Notes under the pieces: generated by a model
Told to the model about the DNA's origin: nothing
The model's input: only the letters and a program-made list of their open reading frames with translations
Database searches by the model: none
From: Sipunculus nudus
Taxonomy: Eukaryota; Annelida; Sipuncula; Golfingiida; Sipunculidae
DNA: 64,000 bases
Reading direction: 5' to 3'
Assembly: GCA_026874595.1 (NCBI GenBank)
Contig: CM049317.1
Location: forward strand, 39,578,401 to 39,642,400
Made by a program: the position numbers and the translations under genes
Shown: positions 11,498 through 22,840 of the stretch, piece after piece
Layout: the number at the start of each line of letters is the position of its first letter
Position numbering within the stretch: position 1 is the first letter of the stretch

Positions 11498-12188
11498 GTA
11501 AGTCACAGTCCAGGTTCAATACCAAGATGAATGTAAGTCCCAGTCCAGGTCCAATACCAAGATGAATGTAAGTCCCAGTCCAGGTCCAATACCAAGATGA
11601 ATGTAAGTCCCAGTCCAGGTTCATTACCAAGATGAATGTAAGTCCCAGTCCAGGTCTAATACCAAGATGAATGTAAGTCCCAGTCCAGGTTCAATACCAA
11701 GATGAATGTAAGTCCCAGTCCAGGTCCAATACCAAGATGAATGTAAGTCCCAGTCCAGGTCCAATACCAAGATGAATGTAAGTCCCAGTCCAGGTTCATT
11801 ACCAAGATGAATGTAAGTCCCAGTCCAGGTCCAATACCAAGATGAATGTAAGTCCCAGTCCAGGTTCATTACCAAGATGAATGTAAGTCCCAGTCCAGGT
11901 TCAATACCAAGATGAATGTAAGTCCCAGTCCAGGTCCAATACCAAGATGAATGTAAGTCCCAGTCCAGGTCCAATACCAAGATGAATGTAAGTCCCAGTC
12001 CAGGTCCAATACCAAGATGAATGTAAGTCCCAGTCCAGGTCCAATACCAAGATGAATGTAAGTCCCAGTCCAGGTTCAATACCAAGATGAATGTAAGTCC
12101 CAGTCCAGGTTCATTACCAAGATGAATGTAAGTCCCAGTCCAGGTTCAATACCAAGATGAATGTAAGTCCCAGTCCAGGTTCAATACC
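11489..12188 (+). repeat. 35-bp minisatellite made of the exon b splice donor
   Basis: Twenty units of 35 bp. Each begins AAGATGAATGTAAGT and continues CCCAGTCCAGG(T)(T/C)CA(A/T)TACC. The first unit is the last nine bases of TANC exon b plus its donor. The unit is not a multiple of three: use of a later donor would shift the frame and meet TGA at 11528. Units differ at only a few positions (CAC/CCC, TTC/TCC, CAAT/CATT), so the array looks young or homogenised. Confidence 0.97.
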
Positions 12189-12604
12189 AAGTCCATCCTG
12201 TCTGAGTCTTCAAAGCTCCTTATTGTAAGAAACTGAAACAGGAAAACTTGAGATTATCAATGTAATATCATGTGTTTTTATGTTAATTCATATACATCAT
12301 ACATGCTTTTCACTTGATGTTTAATTACATTTATCTCTTGATGAAGAGCTATTTTTGATTATATAGACTGTTTTGTAATATGCTGTTTGTAGTCTGCATG
12401 TGTATATAAGTCCTCATAGGATTTGAGAGAAATTTTCTTTTTCTACTGGACTCAAGATGGATTGGTCCTGATTTCTTGAGTCCTTACTGAGTCTGAGTAC
12501 AAGTATGAGTTTATGACCCTAAAGTCCAAGTCTTGAGTCCCTAAAAAAGTGGACTCGAGTCAGGACTTAAGTCCAAGTCTGAACTCGAGTCCTTCATCAC
12601 ACTT
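12189..12604. other. Intronic sequence with GAGTCC/AAGTC-rich segment
   Basis: This is intronic sequence after the array. From about 12450 to 12600, degenerate GAGTCC and AAGTCC words recur, a decayed simple repeat. No gene is visible. Confidence 0.45.
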
Positions 12605-12960
12605 GTCAACCGGCAGGCCATTTGTGTCAATGTGTCAACCATTAGGTCATATGTGTCAACCATCAGGTCATATGTGTCAATGTGTCAACCATCACTGATC
12701 AGGTCATATATGTCGGTGTGTCAACCATCAGGTCATATGTGTCAGTGTAATTGTCAGCCACCAAGCCTTATGTGTCAGTGTAAGTGTCAGCCACAAGGCC
12801 TTACGTGTCAGTGTGTCAGCCACCAAGCCATATGTATTAGTGTGTCAACCACCAGACCATATGTGTCAGTGTGTCAACCACCAGGCCTTGCGTGTCAATG
12901 TAAGTGTCGGCCACTATCTCATATGTGACAAATCAAGTATCAACTACCAGGCCATACTGT
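12605..12960. repeat. Degenerate tandem repeat (GTGTCAACCA type)
   Basis: Imperfect units of roughly 25-35 bp built on ATGTGTCA(G/A)TGTGTCAACC and (A/C)CCA(T/C)CAGG(C/T)CAT. Unit length varies. The ORF through it is low complexity and not a gene. Confidence 0.8.
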
Positions 12961-13890
12961 AGATTCAGAAATATTAGTTGGGATTTTATTTTTGTGTTTT
13001 TGTGGGTCAAGGTTATCCTAGAATTCATGATTCCAATGATCACAAAATCACATGGTCAGAGAATATCATAACTGCAGGTGGTGATCACCTTCACCTATAG
13101 TTATTTTATTCTGGAAGATCAGTGTTCAATAAAGGTACATTATATCTCTTACCAATAGATTTTCTCACTTAAGTTCAATTATAGGCAAAATCCCCGCATG
13201 TTTGATGAGGTCTCAGAGATAACAAGGCTACTTAGTGGTTTTGTCTCGATTAAGGTACCAGGAATAGGATGCATTTTGATTAAACTCAACAGAAATATTA
13301 ACCAATTTTATATCTTGCCTAAGTTTGATTCATGGCAAATCCATGCATCTCTCATAAGGTCATAGGTCACCAGAACTTGGTGCCATCATGATGACTTACC
13401 AAAATTCTAATGGATTTTCTTGAAACTCATTATGAATATTAACTAGTAGAGTTATTCTCCTGATTTAAATTTTTTGGCAAAATTCAAATGTTTAATGAGA
13501 TCAGAGGTCACAAGATATACAAAGGCCTATTATGCACCTTAGCAGTGCTCATGTTAAATATTTTGTCCTATCCTTTATTTCCCTGAATATTGCACAAATC
13601 TGTTCCTCTGAAAGGATTTATGTTTACAATGAAACAGTATCAAAACTTTTTTGTTAAACTGAAAACAATTCCAAACATTTCCTTTTCCAACACTATGGGT
13701 GAAATATTTAAATACAATACCACATTTCTATCGTGCAAAGCGGTAGTCTTGACATGACTGATGACAAGAACAGAACACCTGTTCCAATGTTTATAACCAT
13801 GGTTCCTCTTCACAGCTTCTTATTGGTTTCAAAAGCAAATGCCATATAAACCATTTACTTTACTTAGGGACGCAAATGTAAGGAACACTT
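12961..13890. other. Intronic sequence, nothing recognised
   Basis: There are no ORFs, no splice-bounded exon matching TANC and no repeat family that I can match within the window. Confidence 0.4.
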
Positions 13891-15545
13891 ATTGTATCCC
13901 CAGACAAAGTCGGGATACTAATGTTAAATGAGATCAAAAGCACAGTCATGCTGCCGCCGCAGAGATTTCTTTCGGATGTGATAACTCAAAAAATATTTCA
14001 CAGATTTTTAGCTCAGCTGACTATAAGTCATCTGAGCTATAGTCGTGGTCCATTGTCCGTCGTCCGTCCGTCCGTAGATGTGGCACGTTTTGGAACCGTA
14101 AGACCTAGGAATCCAAAATTCAGCATAATGTTAGATGTCCCCAAGATCTCCTACCAAGCCGAAAACTGGGTCTTTGCAACTTCATTCATTTGAGAAATTA
14201 AGGAAAAACCTCAATTTTTTATAAAAAACCTATTTTCACACTTCAGGTCTGCCTAATATTGAAACCACTCATCTGTTTTTCCTCATATTTACCATAAATA
14301 TTCCTCTATATAGTTCCTATGTACATGCCAGATATTAGGTCTGTATTATATCATTTAAAAAAGTTATGGACCAAAACATAATGCATTTTGTAAAAAATCA
14401 GGAAAGATATTTAATCACTTAACACAAAACATGTTAAAGCTATGGACTTTTTTTCCAGTAATATAACTTTATTTTATCAAAATTAAATTGTATACCCAAA
14501 ATAAGATCAAAATCTTTTTAATTTTTTAAAATATTAACAAAAATAAAAATTTGGTACCTTAAATTTTGCCCAACTTTGACCATGGCACGTTTTTTACCTG
14601 TAAGTACTGTGGATCTAATTTTCACAGCATGTCCAAATAAGGATTTAATGTTAAAATCTGAAATTTGAAAATAAAAGCTGCAAAATTAGGCTAGTTATTG
14701 AATTTTTTTGGAGGTTCTTGTTGTATTCCCTTACATTGTCAAGCAGTCCACTGTGGTCACTGTTGGTCATTCAGTGCAGCTCTCTATGCTCCCAAGGTTG
14801 TTGGCATAATGTTAGATGTCCCCAAGATCTCCTACCAAGCTGAAAACGGGGTCTTTGCCACTTTGTCCCTTTGAGAAATTAAGGAAAAACCTCAATTTTT
14901 TATTAAAACCCTATTTTTACATTTCAGGACAGCCTAACTACGAAACCACTCACTTGTTTTTCCTCATATTTACCATAAATATTCCTCTATATAGTTCCTA
15001 TGTACATGTCAGAAATTAGGTCTGTATTATATGATTTGAAAAAAGTTATGGGCTCAAACATAATGCATTTTGTAAAAAATCAGGAAAGATATTTGATCAC
15101 TTAAAACAAAAAATTTAAAAGCTATGGACTTTTTTCCAGTAATATATCTTTAATTAATCAAAATTAAATTGTATACCCAAAATTAGATCAAAATCTGTTA
15201 AATTTTTTAAAATATTAGCAAAAATAAAAAAATTGGTACCTTAAATTTTGCCTTAATTTGACCATGTCACGTTTTTTTTCTTATAAGTACATTTGATTTA
15301 ATTTTCACAGCCAGTTTACTTGTGGATTTAATCTGATGAATTTTGAATTTGAAAGTATAAGCTTAAAAATTTGTCTAGCTATTGAAGTTTTTTTAAAAGC
15401 CTTAATGTATTGTATTTTCTAGCATCATGACCCTACATTTGTTTACCTGGTTATCCAAAAATTGGCATAATGTTAGATGTAATTGTAAATATTCATATTC
15501 TTCCATACATTTGCTATGTACATGCCAGAAATTAGGTCTGTATTA

Positions 15546-17989
15546 TTAGCGAACCTGTGAGCTTATGCGATGGTGTGGCGTCGTCCGGTGTCCGTCCGGC
15601 GTCCGTCATCTGTACGTTAACCCATACTATCTTGAAAACAGCAAGAGTTAGCATCACCAAATTTTATGCAAAAAATTAGTCATCTAAAAAACTCCATCGG
15701 ATTTTGCTTATTTTTTGGCTAACTGCATTTTCTTAGATTTTATAGGGAAAAAGCTTAAAAACCTTTAAAAATCTTCTCCTCTGAAACTGTCCAGCCAAAT
15801 TGTCCAATATTTCACAGAAATGATCCCTAGAACAATCTCTCTCAAGTTTGTTCGAATGGTTCCAGTTCGGAGATTTTTGGCCGAGTTACAGGAGGTTGAA
15901 CTTAGTCATCTGTCCAAAAAAGCACACTAAAATTAAAATCTCAGAAACGGCTAGAGATATAATGACCAAATTTTATACCAATGTTTGTCACATATGTCAT
16001 ATCTGATTTTGAGGTATTGGTGGCGCCACCTACATTGATGTGTTTTTTACAAGCAAAAATGTTATTTTAAACTCTTCTAGCTTATACACTGATTTATGAT
16101 GAAACTGTTCAGCTGATTGGTTTAAACTTTACAAAAATTATTCTATGGTAGGGTTCTGCCAGTTTTATAAGAATAGATTGGGTAAATACAGTTTTAAAAA
16201 AGCATTGTAGCCAATTGAAAAAGGCTTTCTGTATTTGAGTACAGATTTGACTTCATGCAGCCAAGTCAAGAGGTCACTCAGTACAAACAGGTGGGGTCCA
16301 GACATCACCATGGCAACTGACCTTGCTCTGGGGGAGTGTCTAGACAATGTGTCTAGACGTCTAGACACAGCGTCTAAATGTCTGGACACAATGTTTAAAT
16401 GCAGAATTCCAAGATTATTGGAACTATATCTTTCAACTGTTTGAAAAAACTTGGTTTGCATTTTAAGTGAATCGGGTTTATCATCAATTCACATGTGAAT
16501 TGCTGCGCCCTCATTTTTGGTTGACCTCTTACCTTTCCTTGCTGCCCAGTGTCCATTTGTGCGTCTGTTTCCACACATAAACCCACATATCTCGGGAACC
16601 GTTTGACCGATCAGGCTAAAAATTTTGCACAAATGTAGCCCTTTGATAGCTTTATAACATACACTAAAAATGGTGGCACCACCTTCAACCAATTTTGCAC
16701 AGCGTCCATCTGTTCATCTGCCTTGGGATAATATTACTCATATCTCAGCAGTGGTTTGACTTATCCACCTGAAATTTTGCAGGTTTATACATCCTGGACA
16801 GCTTTCTCTATTTTATGACAGGTGGCGCCACCTACATTAACATTTACTCTGTAGACATCCAAGCTCATATCTTGGGAACCGTTTGACCGATTTGGCCAAA
16901 ATTTTGCATGTGTATAGATCTTACATAGCTCTTTATCATAGGCAGCTTTGGTGGTGCCACCTGCAACCATTTATGCACAGCGTCCATCTGTTCATCTGCC
17001 TTAGGTTTAAATCACTCATATCTCAGCAGTTGTTTGACTTATCCACCTGAAATTTTGCAGGTTTATACATCCTGGACAGCTTTCTAGATTTATGACAGGT
17101 GGCGCCACCTACATTCACGTTTACTCTACAGACATCCAAGCTCATATCTCGGTAAAACCATTTGACTGATTGGGCAAAAAGTTTGCATGTGTATAGATCT
17201 CACATAGCTCTTCATCATAGGCAAAACTGGTGGCGCCATCTGCAACCACTTATGCACAGCATCCATCTGTTCATCTGCCTTGGGATAAAATTGCTCATAT
17301 CTCAGCAGTGGTTTGACTTATCCACCTGAAATTTTGCAGGTTTATACATCATGGACAGGTTTCTCGATTTTATGACAGGTGGCGTCACCTACATTCACAT
17401 TAACTCTGCAGACATCCAAGCTCATATCTTGGGAACCGTTTGACCGATTTGGCCAAAATTTTGCATGTGTATAGATCTCACATAGCTCTTCAAAATAGAC
17501 AAAACTGGTGGTGCCACCTGCAACCATTTATGCACAGCATCCATCTGTTCTTCTGCCTTAGGTTAAAATCACTCATATCTCAGCAGTGGTTTGACTTATC
17601 CACCTGAAATTTTGCAGGTATTTTACATCATTGACAGCTTTCTTGATTTTATGACAGGTGGCACCACCTACATTCACGTTTAAGCTGCAGACATCCATGC
17701 TAATATGCAACACACCATGCTCTATTCCCCTTGCCACTTAATCCATGCCTCACTTCACCCGTCCCAATCTGATTTCTGCAGATACACATAGTGGCTTGTC
17801 GACTACCCATATTCTGGTTTTAAAATGTCCTAGGCCAAAACTTGCAGGTCAGAAACGTCCATTTTGCTGAAATCATAATGACTAAGGTAGACATGCAGGA
17901 CTTAGGAGGATCAATATTAAATTTTAAAAATAAACCTCCATTCATATTCCTAAACTTTGCACAGGTTCGCATTAGGCCTGTAGGCCTTG
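15546..17989 (+). mobile_element. Family B Helentron/HINE-like element, copy 1
   Basis: The 5' end is TTAGCGAACCTGTGAGC. The 3' end is CACAGGTTCGCATTAGGCC, then the AGGCCTGTAGGCCT palindrome and CTTG. CACAGGTTCGC inverts the 5' AGCGAACCTGTG. Removing the element joins GTCTGTATTA to TATAATTTAAA. That is the uninterrupted family A order seen at about 14340 and 32840, so there is no target duplication. Inside are tandem units of about 280 bp, with GGTGGCGCCACCT at about 16822, 17098, 17381 and 17658. No transposase ORF is present. Confidence 0.75.
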
Positions 17990-18666
17990 TATAATTTAAA
18001 AAAGTTACAGGCCCAAACATAATGCACCTTGTAAAAAATCAGGATATATATTTACTCACTTAAAATAAGAATGGCTGAGACTTTTTTCAGGAATATAACA
18101 TCATTTAATCAAGATTCAATTGTATACCGAAAATAAGATCTAAAAAATGCATTTTTTTTAAGTTATTAGCATAAATATAAAATCAGTACCTTAAATTTTG
18201 CCCAACTTTGGCCACGGCACGATTTTTTCCTGTAAGTACTGTGGATGTTATTTTCACAGCATGTAGGCCTACACATAAGGATTTAATCTGTTAAAATCTG
18301 AAATTTGAAAATAAAAGCTGCAAAATTAGGCTAGTTATTTAATTTGTTTGGAGGCTCTTGTTGTATTCCCTTACATTGTCAAGCACACTGAGGTCACTGT
18401 AGGTCATTCAGTGCAACTCTCAATGCTCCCCAGGCTATTATGTAATCAGGCAAGCCCTCTCTCTTGTTGAGCTTGATCAGGCTGCCAGTATAAATACCAC
18501 AGGGAGCCTTTCTCTCTCCCCCCCCCCCCATTCTGTTGACAGACGTGTACTCTAAACGAGATGAATCTTATAATTTTACATTTTTTCAGCGATGAACAGT
18601 AACAACAGAGACCCCTCCCTGACCCACAGCTTCGATACACAGGTTATAAAAAGACAAAGCTTATAA

Positions 18667-21097
18667 TTTTTAGCTCAGCTGACTTTCAGTCATGCTTGGC
18701 TATAGCGATGGGTCTTTGTCCGTCGTCCTTCCGTCTGTCCGTCCGGCCGTCCATTAGCAGAGCACAAATCGTAACCGTAGGGGCTAGGGCCATGAACCCT
18801 ATGCAGTCTCAGAGGTTATAAAAAGATCTCCTTGCAAACCCGAAATTAGGTCACTGCGACCTATATTCTCGAAGTAATGGGGTGTGTTTGCACCCCCCAG
18901 AAATAACTCTTTGAGACAAAATTTTCATCCCAAACCTTCCATCTTTCACATACAGCTCACCTACCAACAGGGGAAGAACCATAATTTTTTTGAGGTCAAA
19001 AGGTCAAAGGTCAAGGTCACAGGAGCCTCTTCTTTGAAAAGCCTGTGGATGCATTTTAAGCCAACCCTTTCATCCCAATTCTTTGATCTTTCACATATAG
19101 CTCACCTACTAAGTTGGAGAAGAATCCTACAGATTTTGAGGTCACAAGGTCAAAGGTCAGGGTCACAGGATCCACTTCTTTGAAAAGGTTGTGGACACAT
19201 TTCAAGCTAGAATTTTCATTCCAAACCTTCCAGCACTGATATCGCTTCTCTGCCAACAGGGGAAAAGACCTGTTGATTTTGAGGTCAAAGGTCAATTTCA
19301 CAGCACCCACTTCTTGTGTGGAGTCATTTTCAGGCAAACTTTTCAATCTGTACCTTCCATCTGTCATATATGGCTTACCTACCAATAAGGGAAGAAGCCT
19401 ATTGATGTTGAGGTCAAAAAGTCAAAGGTCAAGGTCACAATATTTAATTGTTCTAAATGATTGTAGGCATATTTCAAGTGTAACTGTTCAACCCAAACCT
19501 TCAGTCTTTCACATATGCCACATCTATGCATCACTCAGTTTGACTCAAACTTCATATTTATGGGTCTTTTTGCTTGAATAAATAACTTATTGATTTTGGG
19601 GTCAGCTGGTCAGCAGGTTAAAGGGTGCAGGTCAAAGTTATTCACCCATTGGTTGCCAAGTAATTATACCAGATGTAAGTGGTTAGTAGTTACCCATCAT
19701 TTAGAAAGAATCCAGTTGATATATGGGCAAAAGGCCAAGGTCATAGGTCAGGGATGTTCACAATTACTTATTTTATAGACCATCTCTATTTTTCTTGTAT
19801 ATATAACCATCCCACTCCAGCTGGTACATCTCCCTGTGTGGCTGTAATTGTGAGTGACACTGGTGACATATGACTCCCTTTTGTATCAGCCTATTAAGTG
19901 ATATGGCTCAGTGATAAGTACCTCGTTACTTCATAACAAAAACACTGTTGTCAGAATGCTTCAGCCAGGCATTAAGACTATGAGAGTATAGTATTAAGGT
20001 TTAGCTACTGATTTATAAGATGATGGGAACATTTTGCAGTTTATTTTATGGAATCCTAGCAATAAACTTAGTTTCCTAGATATCTGAATATTTTAATATA
20101 TATCACCACATATAAAAGCAAGTGTTTGTTCTCATAATATGTGGATGTGTACCTTGATTTAGGATGGCTTTTTGTTTTATTTCAAGACTCTTAATCATGC
20201 TTTCTGCATTTCTTTTCTTCCAGGTTTGGCAGTTTACCTACCCTGCTGACCCCATTGAAAAGCAGAGTGATAATAAAAAATATTGGACTTACACTTTTTA
20301 CAATTGCATATCTATAAATCTGATATGAGGGCCTGGACATGCCTTTTGAAATATTTTGGGCATTCATTACTGGATAATTTGCCCCAAGTTTGGTCTCTTA
20401 TTGGAGAATGTGGGATATCAAATGTCATACTTGTCAGAAATCCATTATGTCTGCCAGTTAGCCACCTTAGAAATTCTTTCTTCAGTGCAGTTTCAGTAAT
20501 TTTTCTTTAATGTTTGGTCTGATTTAGAGAATGTTTGTTGTCTGATTTCAGACTTGTCAGAAGTCCAATATGGCCACCAGGCAACCATCTTTTTATTCCT
20601 TTTGATCATATTATCTCAAGAACAGTTAAAGTGAATGCAGTTGGATGTATATTTATGTAATCTTGTAAAGGATTGGGTCAAATATTTCTGAATAAATATT
20701 ACCATCATTTATAAAAGTGCAGTACAGTTGGCTTGTATTGAATAAAAATTCATACAGAAGCACCTGTTTCTCAATAATTCTTGCATGTATTTCCTTGATT
20801 TTTGCTATATATTTTGATCTTATATTTGCCCTTTGTGGTGTTCCTTTTGAGACTGACAGGTTTCAAGCAAGCTGTTGGAATAGTTCCTGATAGCTTAACA
20901 ATCATGCATTTTCCTCAGACCATAAATTCACTGTGTTTTAACCAGACATAGGTGATATATATTTCTGTTGTCATAGAAAATTTTCAATAAATTGGCAAAT
21001 TGGTTCTTCAAAATTTGACTGGAAGTTGTGAATCTCAGTCCATGATGTCACAGATCATGCTTGGCAGCTGAGCGTCATGACCCATGGGTCACTTGTT
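18667..21097 (+). mobile_element. Family A2 element, copy 1
   Basis: It starts TTTTTAGCTCAGCTGACTTT and ends CAGCTGAGCGTCATGACCCA then CACTTGTT. It differs from A in the interior, which is rich in AGGTCAAAGGTCAAGGTCA blocks at about 18992-19440. It also holds an exon-like block at 20224-20285. The same interior order recurs in the copy that starts at 35862. No credible protein is encoded. Confidence 0.75.
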
Positions 21098-22840
21098 ATG
21101 TTAAAAAAATTTTTGTTGAGACTTGAACAATTTTGATTTTTTTAAAGAAAAAAAATTTCAGGAATTTAATCCTAATATTCAAATATGGTAAAATATTAGG
21201 ACCTAATGTAAGTGCTAACTGACAAGATTTAAGAAGATATAAATACTTGGTAGCATTTCATTCATATCTCTTAAAGTTGGCGGGGCCTAGGTGTGAATAA
21301 CACTGTTAAACCTAGTTTTTAAAATTAGGAATATTGGTCAAACTTTGTGGGATTAATTTTTAACTCATATGGCCATATATTTAACTTTTGAAAACTAAAT
21401 TACCTTCACACGATTTGTTTATGAAATGGAACTTTTATATGACACTTACCGTAGGCCAATTTTTTCCCTTGGTGCACCACTAAATGGTTTTAGGCCAAAG
21501 GTTTCATTTATTACACAGTCCATATGCTTTAGCTCATGTCCATTATTCTATAATTTACAGAGGTTCATTTAAGCTGGGCCATTTTCTCTTAGCTTTTCAA
21601 ATGGTTTCTGTAGTCACTTGCTTTGATTACAGATGCAGGGTCCCACTCCAGGTCACTGGAAGTCAGCTATGCCAGGGTTTCTGATTTGTTACAGTCACTG
21701 GGGGAGATCCCCTGCTGTGACAGGTGTACAGTTATTCTCATATCACCACTCCAATCCCCCCCCCCCCTGCAAACCCAACCCACCAAGTGTTATGCAGTAA
21801 TTGTTATTGTTTTCACTGTATCTCCTTAATTGTAATGCTGTTTCCACTCCGATATGCAAAAACTTTCCTTGAAAAAATAATGCAAGGTGTAATCCAGAAG
21901 ATGCAATGTTGTGTAATGTAGCATTTTTAAAGAAATCAATTTTCTTTTAAATGATTTTAAAAAATATAATTGAACCCATCAGTATGCTTAAATTATTATA
22001 AAATATGAAGCACATTATGGATAAATAAAGACACAATTAAAAATTGTGAAATCTAAATCAAGTATTATTTTTAGATATTTATTGTTTTGCAGATTTAAAA
22101 GATATATTTTTGTGGTAAAAAATAAATAAACATTTTTTATGCATGATGTGGTGTTATCTGACAAGATTGAGATTTATGATGATGCAGTTGAGAATTATGA
22201 ATCAACTTTTATATTCAGATATGTATGTTAAATTGGAAATGTATTGAAATATAAACTTAAACTAGAAAATAATTGATGTGATAAAAAAATGAGGATTTAA
22301 TACAAACATTTGTTCATTATTTTCCTGCCTCAGCAGAATTTGAGATCAGGCTTTGTTTGCTCTGTTTTATGTTGTTAATTAGCTATATTTCAACTGTATA
22401 CATTTCATAAAAAAAATACATATATATTTAATAATATATATTATACAAAAAAATAGATTCAATTGAACAAATGTGTAAACTACTGAAATGTCAACAGTTA
22501 ATCGAAAAAACCAACTAATGATCATGGTAATAGTACAGATCATTTGTTCACAAACTGCTCACATGCTTTAGTTTCAACATTAGGAAACACATGGTCAGGT
22601 CACAAAATATTTTTTGCAACAATTTCTTGCTCATCAATACAAACCAATCATATAAACCAACCATGGCCTTTATTACTTCTTCCTCTTACACTTTATCTCC
22701 ATTTGATATTATTTTTAGATTTTTACCTTCAAGGTTAACGTCAGCTGAGCACAGTGACCCATAAGTCCCTTGTTACCAAAGTTGACATGTGCATAGATAT
22801 GGATGAGAGGAAGAAGCCTATTTAAAATGGGGTCATGACC

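Larger units (their letters stand above)
14005..22774 (+). mobile_element. Family A element holding nested B and A2 elements
   Basis: The 5' end is TTTTTAGCTCAGCTGACTAT with GTCCGTCCGTCC nearby. The 3' end is CAGCTGAGCACAGTGACC followed by AAGTCCCTTGTT at 22774. The flanks rejoin to give the uninterrupted family C order seen at about 31595-31640 (ACAGAT, then TTACCAAA), with no duplicated target. The internal block of about 680 bp is tandemly repeated (TTAGATGTCCCC at about 14132 and 14812). The element is split by a B element (15546-17989) and an A2 element (18667-21097). Confidence 0.65.

Noticed and set aside
12640-12930. 98-residue ORF rich in CQ/CVSHQ motifs
   Set aside because: It is a translation of the degenerate GTGTCAACC repeat.
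20283-20510. 75-residue ORF after the exon-like A2 block
   Set aside because: The second A2 copy has stops and indels in the same place, so it is not conserved coding sequence.
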